NCBI RefSeq assembly: GCF_903166585.1
Contig: NZ_CAESCM010000020.1
Coordinates: 38,030-102,029, forward strand
Direction: 5' to 3'
Source of the DNA: Pedobacter ghigonis
Lineage (GTDB): Bacteria > Bacteroidota > Bacteroidia > Sphingobacteriales > Sphingobacteriaceae
Length of the DNA: 64,000 bases
Shown here: piece by piece, positions 35,094-44,214 of the stretch
How positions within the stretch are numbered: the stretch's first letter is position 1
Layout of the letters: the number at the start of each line of letters is the position of its first letter
The notes under the pieces: model-generated
What the model saw: the letters and a program-made list of their open reading frames with translations, nothing else
What the model was told of the DNA's origin: nothing
Database searches by the model: none
Program-made: the position numbers and the translations under genes

Positions 35094-35777
35094 ATGAAGA
35101 AAAATAGTAGTTGCGATCTTAAAACGTGCTTTATGTGTCAGCTTACTTTGAAAGAATGGCATCCTGCTATCGAAAGCCATAGAAAGAATTTTATAGCCAA
35201 AAAAGGGGAGGTGATTATTAAAGAAGGTGATCCGGTGAGCGGGGTTTATTTCGTAACTTCGGGTAATGTAAAAGTACATAAGCATTGGGGCGATAAAGAA
35301 CTGATTTTGCGTTTTGCCAACGATGGTGCAATTATTGGCCATAGGGGAATCAGCAATAACATTTCTACTTACCCGATATCGGCAACAGCTTTAGAAACTA
35401 CCCAGCTTTGTTTTGTTGATATCGAATTTTTTAAGGCTACCATAAAAGTAAACCAGGAATTTGCCTATGGTTTGCTAATGTTTTATGCCGATGAGCTGCA
35501 TACCTCTGAGAAGAAAATGAGAGACCTGGCCTTAATGTCGGTTAAAGGCAGGTTGGCTATGGCTATTTTGAACCTGAAAGATCAGTTTGGTTTAAATGAA
35601 GCTGGTTTTTTAAACCTGGCTTTAAGCAGACAAGATTTGGCAGCTTATACCGGTGCAACTTATGAAACGGTTTTCAGGACCATGAACGAGTTGCTTGCAG
35701 AACAACTGGTTGTGGTAGCGGGTAAGCAAATTGGTATTTTAAATGAAGCGGGGTTAAAAGAATTGAGTAATAAATAA
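35094..35777 (+). CDS. Crp/Fnr-family regulator with FNR-like cysteines
   Basis: A 227-residue regulator from the ATG at 35094 (a GTG lies two codons earlier). A cyclic-nucleotide-binding-type beta barrel (about 28-140) and a C-terminal HTH with LSRQDLAAYTGATYETVFRT. Four cysteines stand at 7, 12, 15 and 106: three at the N terminus and one 90 residues on, close to the E. coli FNR layout (three near the start, one 92 residues on). This suggests an oxygen- or NO-sensitive iron-sulfur cluster. The recognition helix ETVFR resembles ETISR of FNR. It lies 11 bases before mobA and faces the nitrate operon, so it is the best candidate regulator of that operon. Confidence 0.85.
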   Translation: MKKNSSCDLKTCFMCQLTLKEWHPAIESHRKNFIAKKGEVIIKEGDPVSGVYFVTSGNVKVHKHWGDKELILRFANDGAIIGHRGISNNISTYPISATALETTQLCFVDIEFFKATIKVNQEFAYGLLMFYADELHTSEKKMRDLALMSVKGRLAMAILNLKDQFGLNEAGFLNLALSRQDLAAYTGATYETVFRTMNELLAEQLVVVAGKQIGILNEAGLKELSNK

Positions 35778-35788
35778 AGCAATTGGCT

Positions 35789-36373
35789 ATGTTAGGCGTA
35801 GTTTTATGTGGCGGTCAAAGTTTAAGGATGGGCTCCGATAAGGGGTTGTTAAGCCATCAGGATAAACTTTGGGCACAGCTGGCAGCCGATAAACTTGCAT
35901 CGTTGCAAATACCCGTTGTATTTTCGGTTAATGCCAGCCAGCAGGAAGCTTATGCAGGTTATTTCGGAGCAGCACAGCTGGTGGCCGATCATACTTTGCT
36001 TGACGTTAGAGGGCCGCTACTGGGCGTACTTTCTGCACATTTGTTAAGCCCCAGGCATGATTTATTTGTACTGGCTTGCGATTTATTGATGATGGAACAC
36101 AGGTTGCTCAATCAATTATCAGATGCGTACCATGCCACCGGATCTTTCGATGCCTATATCTTTACCCGGAATGGTCAGCAAGAGCCATTGTGTGGCATTT
36201 ATACGGCCAAAGGTTTAAAAAGCATCTGGCATTTATTACAAACGCATCAATTAACCAAACACAGTATGAAGTTTGTATTGAGTAAGCTGCAGGTATGCGA
36301 AATAGCTGTTGAAGATAATGACGATCGTTTTTTCGGGAACTTTAATTCCCATGCCGAAATTAATGGACTGTAG
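35789..36373 (+). CDS. mobA: Molybdenum cofactor guanylyltransferase
   Basis: Attaches GMP to molybdopterin, making the guanine dinucleotide cofactor used by nitrate reductases. 194 residues from the ATG at 35789 (a TTG precedes it). Nucleotidyltransferase signature LCGGQSLRMGSDKGLL; the metal-binding DVRGPLLGVLSA and LACDLLMM follow, and QQEPLCGIY near the end. It is co-transcribed with the FNR-like gene and faces the nitrate reductase operon, which needs this cofactor. Confidence 0.93.
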   Translation: MLGVVLCGGQSLRMGSDKGLLSHQDKLWAQLAADKLASLQIPVVFSVNASQQEAYAGYFGAAQLVADHTLLDVRGPLLGVLSAHLLSPRHDLFVLACDLLMMEHRLLNQLSDAYHATGSFDAYIFTRNGQQEPLCGIYTAKGLKSIWHLLQTHQLTKHSMKFVLSKLQVCEIAVEDNDDRFFGNFNSHAEINGL

Positions 36374-36384
36374 GCCACTTGTGT

Positions 36385-37863
36385 TTACAGCAATTGCAAT
36401 GCAGATTGATCGATCTTGCTAAAATCACTTTTATCTCCCTCGCAAAGCGGACAGCAATATTTATCGGGCAAATCTTTAAATGTAGTTCCTGGTAAAATAC
36501 CCTGGGCTTCATCTCCTGTTTTTTCGTTATACACCGTGAGGCAGCTGTTACACTGGTATAAAAAGTCGCTGCGTTTTTTTGCTGGTTCTTCAGTAATTAA
36601 GGGTTGCTGCTGATCGGTTTTGATGGTGTTTAAACGGTATTTGTAAAACCTAAACACTGCACGCCTCACTTGCTCAGGTAGCAGAAAGCTTGGATTGCTG
36701 CGACTAAAAATTTCTCCTGTACGCTCATTAGGGTTAAAATCTTTGGCGCATAAAATATCGTATACCGGAAAGAGTTTTAAGCCAAACAAATCGATTAAAT
36801 GGCGTTTCCGAATCAATATGCTGCTAAACACCTCGCTTTTTTTACGGGTTTTAATGCCGAAACAAATCCCAAAGGTGCGGGTATCATCAATGCTTAAGCT
36901 TTTTACCAGAAAACTTTTGAGTGCCAAACCCTCATTGCAATTGTCTTCTACCTGAAAGTTAAGCTCATTGGCCGCATGGCGCATGTTCACTTCAAATTCT
37001 TCGAGCAGCGTATTCCAAAGCTTTTTATCTTCTTCGTTAATCCCTTTAATAATGATGGTTTTCCACGAGGTACAGCAAAGCTGGCCTAATTTGGTAGCCA
37101 GGCAGAGCTGACATAGTTTTTTTAAGAAAGCGATGCTAAACAGCTCATCGCGGCGGTATATGCCCAGCCAGTATTTATTGTTATAGCGGTTTAAACCCTC
37201 ATAATACGGAAGATTAAACGATGACAGGGAAACGGATTGCTGTGCAGGTTTAATGATAAAATGATCATGATCCAGCGCCGCAAACAATTCTTCGCCATTT
37301 GCTGTAGGGTTATCTATAAATTTATCCGGATTGCTCTTTATAATTGTTTCTAAACCTTTGGTTACCTGCGCAATGTGGTTGGTGTAGCAAAGGTGGTTCC
37401 ATTCGTATATTACGTTAGTTTTTGGAAAACGGACGATAACATGCCAGTAATGTTCTGATTGCGAAGACGCAATCCAGTTAATGTTACCCGTTAACATTGG
37501 GGTAATGCTCTGGTCGCTGTCGCTGATATTTACTTTAATGGTTGGTTTAAAGTCGATGCTGTCGAGAATATCCTTGTACACGCCTTCTGTTAGCCATGTT
37601 TTTTGGATAAAAATTTCTTCGGCAGGGTAAGAGCTGATGATGTTGGGGAAATTATTGGTGTTTTCTTCATAGTCAACTTCCAGCTTATCTAGTTCTGCCG
37701 TAAAAATATCAACGTTGTAAGTTGTGGTATCGATTAATAACTGTTGGCGCAGACCAAAGCGTACGTATTGTATGCGTGCTTTACTCGCTGCTACAAGGAT
37801 GTTGTATAGCTTGCCGGGCGAGATAATGCCCCCTGGAAAGTTAATAATGATCGTTTTGTACAT
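36385..37863 (-). CDS. Rubredoxin fused to a degenerate nitrite/sulfite reductase-like scaffold
   Basis: 492 residues from the ATG at 37863 (a TTG seven codons earlier would overlap the upstream gene). The N-terminal part begins NFPGGIISPGKLYNILVAAS, matching the ferredoxin-like repeat of NirB (PGGEITPEKLIVIGEVAQ), and a second such repeat starts near residue 220. The C-x5-C and C-x3-C ligands of the sirohaem/4Fe-4S centre are absent. The last 55 residues are a rubredoxin: QCNSCLTVY and KYCCPLCEGD, four iron ligands. It is the last gene of the nitrate operon. A role as electron carrier to the nitrate or nitrite reductase is inferred. Confidence 0.8.
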   Translation of the reverse strand: MYKTIIINFPGGIISPGKLYNILVAASKARIQYVRFGLRQQLLIDTTTYNVDIFTAELDKLEVDYEENTNNFPNIISSYPAEEIFIQKTWLTEGVYKDILDSIDFKPTIKVNISDSDQSITPMLTGNINWIASSQSEHYWHVIVRFPKTNVIYEWNHLCYTNHIAQVTKGLETIIKSNPDKFIDNPTANGEELFAALDHDHFIIKPAQQSVSLSSFNLPYYEGLNRYNNKYWLGIYRRDELFSIAFLKKLCQLCLATKLGQLCCTSWKTIIIKGINEEDKKLWNTLLEEFEVNMRHAANELNFQVEDNCNEGLALKSFLVKSLSIDDTRTFGICFGIKTRKKSEVFSSILIRKRHLIDLFGLKLFPVYDILCAKDFNPNERTGEIFSRSNPSFLLPEQVRRAVFRFYKYRLNTIKTDQQQPLITEEPAKKRSDFLYQCNSCLTVYNEKTGDEAQGILPGTTFKDLPDKYCCPLCEGDKSDFSKIDQSALQLL

Positions 37864-37873
37864 ACTCAGCTGG

Positions 37874-38371
37874 TTAAATTCCAAATTCGATAATGGCTTT
37901 GGGGAAGTTCTTGTTTTCGTGCCCAGGCCTACATAATTTTAAAAGCGCAAATCGCTGTATGTTAGTGAGCTTTCGCCATTGGCTAATGGAAAGCTGTAGC
38001 TGCAATTCTGCCAGTTTCTCCTGAAGCATGGCTGGGATTTGGTGTAAATTGGCCCAGTCGGGCAGCGGATCAATAGGGAGAGTGGTGGCCTGGTTTCCGG
38101 TGTATTTGGCAATCAGGCTAATTAAGAACTGGTGGTATTTGTTGGTTTCCTCTTGTGTAAAAACAGGCAGTAAGGCCAGTTGCACCCGCTCTTGCGGATG
38201 AAACCGGCTCCATTCGGCGAGTTTGAGTTTTATCCCGGCAGCATCCATTTTAAAACGGACAATCATCGGGATGCAACGTACATTTTCTTCAATAAAATCT
38301 TCTTCGAACTTAAAATATTCGATGCCTTTAACGTTAATAAATTCAGAAGGACCAAGAGTTGTTTTCATCAT
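37874..38371 (-). CDS. Nitrate reductase-associated protein
   Basis: A 165-residue protein that resembles the conserved nitrate reductase-associated family (Pfam Nitr_red_assoc, known in cyanobacteria and Bacteroidota). Segments: FKFEEDFIEENVRCIPMIVR, RFKMDAAGIKLKLAEWSRF, HPQERVQLALLPVFTQEE and LTNIQRFALLKLCRPGHENK. Function of the family is unknown; its constant place next to assimilatory nitrate reductase suggests a role in its maturation. It is 15 bases after nasA and 10 bases before the rubredoxin fusion. Confidence 0.85.
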   Translation of the reverse strand: MMKTTLGPSEFINVKGIEYFKFEEDFIEENVRCIPMIVRFKMDAAGIKLKLAEWSRFHPQERVQLALLPVFTQEETNKYHQFLISLIAKYTGNQATTLPIDPLPDWANLHQIPAMLQEKLAELQLQLSISQWRKLTNIQRFALLKLCRPGHENKNFPKAIIEFGI

Positions 38372-38386
38372 CGCTTTCAGTTTAAT

Positions 38387-41300
38387 TTATTCGGCCAGAG
38401 CGGCTTTAGGTTCGGTTTTGAGTACGTTTACAAAAGAATCGAGAATGGCTTTAACTTCGGGACGACAACTGCCACAGCCCATGCCTGCGCCGGTTAGCTG
38501 GCAAAGTTGTAAATGGTCTTTACAGCCATCTTTTATTTTGTTGATTAAGTTACCCTCGCCCACATTGTTACAGCTGCAAACGGTTCGGCCAATAAGCGGT
38601 TCCGTTGTTTTGCCGCTTCTTAAAAGCTGAAGCCTTTTTTCGCTCAGCTCCATCTTGTTTTCAATCAGGTTGCGGAACTCCAGGAACTCGCCTTTATCGC
38701 CAATTAATATTGCGCCTACTAGTTTGTCGTTGTGTACAATACATTTTTTATAATAGCGTTTGGCCTTGTCAATAAAAACAATTTCTTCGTAGGTAGGGTC
38801 GTTGTTGGGTATTTCGGCCAGACCTAACGAACAAAGTTCGAGACTGTGCATTTTTAAAATATTCATCAACAAGCTGCCCTGGTAAAATTTAGCAATATCG
38901 CCACATAGAAATCGTGCTACTATTTCAGCCTGTTGCTCTGCGGCGGCGGTAATGCCATACATTTCGCCTTTAAATTCGGCAATTTCACCTATGGCAAAAA
39001 TGTCTTCTTCGTTGGTTCGCAGGTATTCATCAACCACCACACCTCTTTTGCAGGTTATGCCGGCTTCTTTAATCAATTCGATATTTGGCACAGTACCAAT
39101 GGCGGTTACAAAAGATTCGCAATCGATCATCAACCCGCTTTTTAAGCGTACACCCGTAATATTTTTTTCGCCGATAACACGGTCTACCTCATCGTTGTAA
39201 AATATTTCGATTCCCTTGCTAATCAATTCTTCGTGTAATAACTGGCTACCCAAAGCATCGAGCTGGCGGCCCATTAAACGCGAAATCCTTTGGATTATGG
39301 CTACTTTTGAGCCTGTTTCGGCAAGCGATGTAGCCAGTTCAATTCCCAGCAAACCACCACCTACAATTACCACTTTGCCGTTGGTTTGGGTTACGTGTTT
39401 CTTAAATTCATCTGCATCTGTACGGCTACGCATGGTAAAAATACCATTCAGCTTTGGCAGGTCTTTAAGCACAAAAGCTCTGCTTCCGGTTGCAAGGAGC
39501 AGTACATCGTAATGATGCGTTTTTCCGTTGCTATCGGTAACAGTTTTATCTGCTTTATTTATTTTTTCGATACTTAAGCCACGGTGTAGCTTAATTCTGT
39601 AATCTTCCTCTTCGCTATCGCTCATTTTGATGAGGTTGTGCCATGGGAGCGTGCCGATAATGTAATCGGGAAGGAGTACGCGGTTGTAAAAAGGGAAATC
39701 TTCTTTGCTAAAAATCTCGATATCGTCGGTTGTGTTTAGTGCCCGGTAGCTTTTAACAAAACCGCAGGCTCCGGCACCAGCACCAATTACAATAATTTTT
39801 TGCCTTGCTTTTTTATAAAGCTTTACTTCTACAGCGGTAAACTTGAAATCGGGTTCTTTACTTAACGGATCAACCAGGTTGTTGGTTAGGTTGTTTACGC
39901 GGTTTAAATCGCTTTTCAAAATCAATCCCCAATGCATGGGCATAAAAACAACACCGGGTTTAATATCAGTAGAGTATTTGGCTTTTACACGCACATTGCC
40001 GCGTAAGCTTAACACTTCGATTATATCGTTGTCTTTAATGTTTCTTGCTGCTGCATCAACCGGATTTATTTCTAAAAAAGATTCGCTGATGTGTTGGTTC
40101 AGTTTGTTAACCTTCCCCGTTTTGCTGCGGGTGTGCCACTGATCTCTGATCCTGCCTGTGGTTAAAATCAGCGGATGTTCAGGGCTGAGGGCTTCCGATT
40201 GGTTGGCATCGTTTACAGATACAATGTTGGCCCTTTTATCGGGCGTAAAGAATTTATGGTCGGTAAATAAACGCGCAGTTCCATCCGTGTTTTTGTTTTT
40301 GGGGTAAGGCCATTGTACCGCCCTTTTCTCTTTTAAAATCTGGTAGTTAAGCCCGCTTATATCAATATTGGTACCTTCAGTAAGTGCTGCATGTTCATCG
40401 TAAATGGCGGCTGCATTTTTAAAGCCAAAGCCGCTGTAGCCCATTTTTTGTGCAAAGCGGCAAATGATTTCCGAATCGGGTAAAGCCTCTCCGGGTGCCT
40501 CGGTAATTTTACTCAGATAGGCAATATAGCGTCCGGCGTTGGTCATGGTGCCTTCTTTTTCGGCCCAGGCGGCTGCCGGTAGCACTACATCGGCATACTT
40601 TAGTGTTTCTACCTTATTGCTGATGTCTTGTACCACTACGAATTTGGCATTCTTTAGACCGGCTTCAGCTGCGCGTACATCAGGCAGGCTGATTAATGGA
40701 TTGGTGCACAGAATCCAAACGGCTTTCAGTTTTCCTGAGTTCAGCTCGTCAAACATTTCGGTGGCAGTTAAGCCCGGTTTAGCCTGGATGGTGCCCAAAG
40801 GGATTTGCCAGAATTTTTCTACCTCGTTACGGTGGTTTTCGTTGGCAAGGTTGCGGTGTGCGGGTAATAAATTGCTTAATCCACCTACTTCGCGACCGCC
40901 CATGGCATTGGGTTGCCCGGTCAGTGAAAATGGACCACTGCCGGGTTTGCCAATATGCCCCGTTATCAGGTTGAGATTAATTAACGAAAGGTTTTTATTG
41001 GTGCCCACCACGCTTTGGTTAAGCCCCATGGTCCACATGGTAATAAAACCTTTGGCATTGCCAATGTAACCGGCGGCTAGGCGGATGTCGCTTTCTTCGA
41101 TTCCGCAAATGGCGGCTGCTTCTGCTATCGTGGTTTGAAAAACAGTTTCATGGTATTTTTCGTAACCGTTGGTGCTGTTGATGATAAAATCAGCATCTGC
41201 TTTCCCGTCTTCAATCAGGCAGCGGCCAATGGCGTGGTGCAGCGTAATATCTGTTCCGGGGTTTAGTTGTAAATGCACATCTGCCAGTGAGCAGGTTTGG

Positions 41301-41932
41301 GTTTTACGCGGGTCGCTGACAATGATTTTTAAATTGGGGTTATTTTGTTTAGCGGCTTCAACCCGGCGCCACAGGATGGGATGGCACCAAGCCGGGTTTG
41401 CGCCAGCCACAAAAATGCAATCGGCAATTTCAATATCATCGTAGCTAATGGGTACGGTATCTTCGCCCAGGCTCATTTTATAACCAACAACCGCACTGCT
41501 CATACATAAGCGGCTGTTGGTATCGATGTTATTGCTACCGATAAAACCTTTAATTAATTTATTTACTACGTAATATTCTTCGGTTAAACATTGCCCGCTG
41601 GCATAAAAGGCCACACTATCAGGGCCATATTTTTTGATAAGTGCTTTAAATACAGCGGCCGTTCTATCCAGTGCAGTGTCCCAGCTTACCCGTTGCAAAG
41701 GCATATTTTTATTGTAGCGCATTTCGGGGTAAAGCAGGCGGTCGCTTTTATCGTTTGCGGTATAATGCAGGTTCATCCCTTTGCTGCACAACATGCCCTT
41801 GTTTACTGGGTGGGTTTTGTCGCCTTCAACCGTAATCCTTTCGTGGATGTCTTTATTTACCACAATACCACAACCCACGCCACAATAGCAGCAGGTAGTG
41901 GTATTTGGCGATATGTTTGTTTCGTTGTTCAA
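38387..41932 (-). CDS. nasA: Assimilatory nitrate reductase fused to its flavin/NADH reductase domain
   Basis: 1181 residues, reduces nitrate to nitrite. Residues 1-700 are a molybdopterin oxidoreductase: N-terminal 4Fe-4S ligands C14, C17, C21 and C49 (CCYCGVGC), Mo-ligand region NSRLCMSSAVVGYK and a C-terminal MGD-binding domain. Residues about 715-1060 form a Pyr_redox unit (IIVIGAGAGACG for FAD, VVIVGGGLLGIELA for NAD), and about 1115-1165 a BFD-like 2Fe-2S domain (CSCNNVGEGN, GMGCGSCRPEV). So catalytic subunit and electron-input subunit are one chain. The start is TTG at 41932; no ATG or GTG fits ahead of the cluster ligands. Middle gene of the nitrate operon. Confidence 0.93.
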   Translation of the reverse strand: MNNETNISPNTTTCCYCGVGCGIVVNKDIHERITVEGDKTHPVNKGMLCSKGMNLHYTANDKSDRLLYPEMRYNKNMPLQRVSWDTALDRTAAVFKALIKKYGPDSVAFYASGQCLTEEYYVVNKLIKGFIGSNNIDTNSRLCMSSAVVGYKMSLGEDTVPISYDDIEIADCIFVAGANPAWCHPILWRRVEAAKQNNPNLKIIVSDPRKTQTCSLADVHLQLNPGTDITLHHAIGRCLIEDGKADADFIINSTNGYEKYHETVFQTTIAEAAAICGIEESDIRLAAGYIGNAKGFITMWTMGLNQSVVGTNKNLSLINLNLITGHIGKPGSGPFSLTGQPNAMGGREVGGLSNLLPAHRNLANENHRNEVEKFWQIPLGTIQAKPGLTATEMFDELNSGKLKAVWILCTNPLISLPDVRAAEAGLKNAKFVVVQDISNKVETLKYADVVLPAAAWAEKEGTMTNAGRYIAYLSKITEAPGEALPDSEIICRFAQKMGYSGFGFKNAAAIYDEHAALTEGTNIDISGLNYQILKEKRAVQWPYPKNKNTDGTARLFTDHKFFTPDKRANIVSVNDANQSEALSPEHPLILTTGRIRDQWHTRSKTGKVNKLNQHISESFLEINPVDAAARNIKDNDIIEVLSLRGNVRVKAKYSTDIKPGVVFMPMHWGLILKSDLNRVNNLTNNLVDPLSKEPDFKFTAVEVKLYKKARQKIIVIGAGAGACGFVKSYRALNTTDDIEIFSKEDFPFYNRVLLPDYIIGTLPWHNLIKMSDSEEEDYRIKLHRGLSIEKINKADKTVTDSNGKTHHYDVLLLATGSRAFVLKDLPKLNGIFTMRSRTDADEFKKHVTQTNGKVVIVGGGLLGIELATSLAETGSKVAIIQRISRLMGRQLDALGSQLLHEELISKGIEIFYNDEVDRVIGEKNITGVRLKSGLMIDCESFVTAIGTVPNIELIKEAGITCKRGVVVDEYLRTNEEDIFAIGEIAEFKGEMYGITAAAEQQAEIVARFLCGDIAKFYQGSLLMNILKMHSLELCSLGLAEIPNNDPTYEEIVFIDKAKRYYKKCIVHNDKLVGAILIGDKGEFLEFRNLIENKMELSEKRLQLLRSGKTTEPLIGRTVCSCNNVGEGNLINKIKDGCKDHLQLCQLTGAGMGCGSCRPEVKAILDSFVNVLKTEPKAALAE

Positions 41933-41971
41933 ATGATAAACAAGGTTATAGGTAGTTTTCAGATTAGGTTT

Positions 41972-43339
41972 TTATTTACCGGTGCTAAGTACCAATTCAT
42001 CAATTTCTACAGTTTTTTGAGCCATAATGGTTCTGATAATAAATACTGCAACGCCTATGGCTAAAATGATGAAACCCAGCAGGGTAAATGCACTTGTGTA
42101 ATCAATTAAGTCTTTATGTACGTTAATGCCATTTTCGACTATGTTTTTTGAGGCATGGCCGGCTTTAGCTTTAAACATGAAGGCAATTAACATAGCACCG
42201 ATATTTCCACCGGCCCCAACAATACCTGCCACACTGCCCACAGCAAGCGGATTAATGAATGGAACCAGACTATAGGTGGCTCCGTTAGCCATTTTTAGGC
42301 TCAGGCCAAATACAAACATCATGAAAATAGCCATGCTGATATTGCCCGATTTGGCAAACCAGATTAATCCAACACCTTCTACAAGTAATAGTATGGCTAA
42401 AAGGAGTGTTTTGCCGTCAAAGCCCCAGGTTTTACCTATTTTATCGGCCACGATGCCACCAAGTGGGCGGGCAAAAATGTTAATCCAGCCAAAAATACCT
42501 GCAACCATGCCTGCTACAGCTATTGTTGCACCAAATGAATCGGTAAAGAAAATCGGCGCAAAATTGTCGACCGTAATTTCTACACCGAAACAAGCTGCAT
42601 AAGCAATGGTTAAAATCCAGGTACGGTAATCTTTTGCTGCAATCAGGAAAGTGTTTTGCGTGCTTTTGATGTTTTCGTCTTTGATGTTTTTAAAATCTCC
42701 CTGCGGACTATCAAGCGTGTAGCGATTGTATAAGAAAGCGCAGATTAAAAGCATTACTCCAGGGAAAATCATGGCATAACGCCAGCTATCTTCAGTGCTG
42801 CAAAAACCTAATGCGGTTAATGCCGAGGCAATCAGCGGCATAAATAAATTTGCAGCACCGCCACCTGCATTGCCAAAACCACCTGCTGTAGCATTAGCTG
42901 TACCTTTAATGTTTGGTGCAAACATAATAGAGGTATGGAATTGTGTAATTACGAATGATGCGCCAATTACGCCAATGGCTAAACGGAAAAGCAAAAAGGA
43001 GGTATAAGATTGACTGGTACCAATTAACAGTACCGGAATGGCACAAAGTACCAGTAGCCAGGTATAAATGAGTTTCGGGCCGAATTTATCAATCAGCCTT
43101 CCAATCAGTAAGCGTGCAATAATAGTAGCTGATACTGAGGCGATCTGGATATTGCCAACCTGATCTTTGGTTAAATGCAGTTGCTCGCGGGCAATTTTCA
43201 TCAGTGGGGCCATTCCGAACCAGGCAAAAAAGCAGAAGAAAAAGGTAAGCCAGGTAATGTGGAAGGTTTTCATCTGAACGCCTTTAAGCGAAAATATATT
43301 CAGTTTATCTAACGGTTTGGGGGTAAGGTTAGTTGTCAT
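41972..43339 (-). CDS. narK: Nitrate/nitrite transporter (NarK family, MFS)
   Basis: A 455-residue major facilitator protein with twelve helices. NarK/NasA features: FFFCFFAWFGMAPLMKIARE in helix 1, the loop RLLIGRLIDKFGPKLIY, the nitrate-signature region FGNAGGGAANLFMP, and a second signature, GIVGAGGNIGAMLIAF. It imports nitrate for the reductase encoded 39 bases downstream. The first part of the chain to residue 21 is hydrophilic; the methionine at 22 is an alternative start. Confidence 0.93.
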   Translation of the reverse strand: MTTNLTPKPLDKLNIFSLKGVQMKTFHITWLTFFFCFFAWFGMAPLMKIAREQLHLTKDQVGNIQIASVSATIIARLLIGRLIDKFGPKLIYTWLLVLCAIPVLLIGTSQSYTSFLLFRLAIGVIGASFVITQFHTSIMFAPNIKGTANATAGGFGNAGGGAANLFMPLIASALTALGFCSTEDSWRYAMIFPGVMLLICAFLYNRYTLDSPQGDFKNIKDENIKSTQNTFLIAAKDYRTWILTIAYAACFGVEITVDNFAPIFFTDSFGATIAVAGMVAGIFGWINIFARPLGGIVADKIGKTWGFDGKTLLLAILLLVEGVGLIWFAKSGNISMAIFMMFVFGLSLKMANGATYSLVPFINPLAVGSVAGIVGAGGNIGAMLIAFMFKAKAGHASKNIVENGINVHKDLIDYTSAFTLLGFIILAIGVAVFIIRTIMAQKTVEIDELVLSTGK

Positions 43340-43375
43340 AATGTTCAGTTAAGCGTGGTCAATTTAATGGTTGGA

Positions 43376-43771
43376 TTAAAATTTATAGCCAAGGCCAACA
43401 CCAGGGTTCCATTCGCCGTTTTTTGTTGCTGTTTTGGTGTTGTAGTAAAAAGGCACCTGAATAGCAAGGTGGCGGAAAGCTGCAGTTAAGCCAAAACCGA
43501 GGTTAGGGGTAAGGGCGGCATTTTTTGTTGCACCAGCGGCAACTTTATCCTCCTTTATTCTTAAACTCGGTAACATGCCGAGTAAAATGGTGTAAGGTTT
43601 TTTACTAAACTTGATGCTTGGTCCGGTGCAATTGATAAAAGCGCCATGATCTACGTATCCGGCGGTTAATATGCCTTCAAATAAAACAGCTTTTGTTTGT
43701 GATTTAGCTGAAAAAAAGAACAAAGAAAGTGCTAGGCAGCTTGTAAAAGCTACACGATTATTAAGTTTCAT
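43376..43771 (-). CDS. Small secreted protein of the nitrate operon, unknown
   Basis: A 131-residue protein with a signal peptide (VAFTSCLALSLFFFSAKS). The mature part has beta-strand features with glycine/aromatic alternation (AVLFEGILTAGYVDHGAFIN, LTPNLGFGLTAAFRHLAIQV, NPGVGLGYKF) and ends in Phe, which suggests a small outer-membrane beta-barrel. No family was recognised. Its place between nirD and narK, within a continuous operon, suggests a role in nitrate passage or sensing at the outer membrane, which is inference. Confidence 0.65.
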   Translation of the reverse strand: MKLNNRVAFTSCLALSLFFFSAKSQTKAVLFEGILTAGYVDHGAFINCTGPSIKFSKKPYTILLGMLPSLRIKEDKVAAGATKNAALTPNLGFGLTAAFRHLAIQVPFYYNTKTATKNGEWNPGVGLGYKF

Positions 43772-43820
43772 GTTGGTTCGGTTTGAGTTTAAATGAGGTT
43801 GTTTGTCTTAATGAGGTAGC

Positions 43821-44171
43821 TTAAGATTTAGGTACCGTTCCAACGTAAACAGTTCCGTTTTCTATTTTTACCGGGTAGGTTTTTATGGCGCATTCATCGC
43901 CACTTAAGCATTCGCCGGTGTTTAACGAAAACGTTTTTTTGTGGAAAGGGCATGCTACCTTAGGTTCGTCGGTAGTAGAGCCAATCATTCCACGGCTTAA
44001 AGCCATCTGTTTTTTGTGGGGACACTCATTTTGGGTGGCATACCACTCATTTCTTCTCGTAAAATAGAATAACGCAATTTGTTCTTCACCGTGTTTTACA
44101 CATACCCCGCCATTTTCTACTGCGTCTTCAACACGACATGCGGCTAACCAGTTGTTTGTTGTTTCTGTCAT
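43821..44171 (-). CDS. nirD: Nitrite reductase small subunit (Rieske)
   Basis: A 116-residue Rieske-type [2Fe-2S] protein. Ligands: C-P-H in NECPHKKQMALSRG and C-P-F-H in VACPFHKKTFSLNTGE. It is the small subunit of NADH-dependent assimilatory nitrite reductase and works with NirB, whose gene ends 43 bases upstream. Both His-Cys pairs are intact, as in Rieske dioxygenase-like NirD rather than cysteine-free forms. Confidence 0.92.
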   Translation of the reverse strand: MTETTNNWLAACRVEDAVENGGVCVKHGEEQIALFYFTRRNEWYATQNECPHKKQMALSRGMIGSTTDEPKVACPFHKKTFSLNTGECLSGDECAIKTYPVKIENGTVYVGTVPKS

Positions 44172-44214
44172 AAGATTAAGTTTAAATTGAAAATTGTTGG
44201 TTGATTATATTTGG

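Noticed and set aside
40539..41069. Plus-strand 176-codon frame inside nasA
   Set aside because: It is antisense to a clearly conserved molybdopterin domain; a long shadow frame from codon bias.
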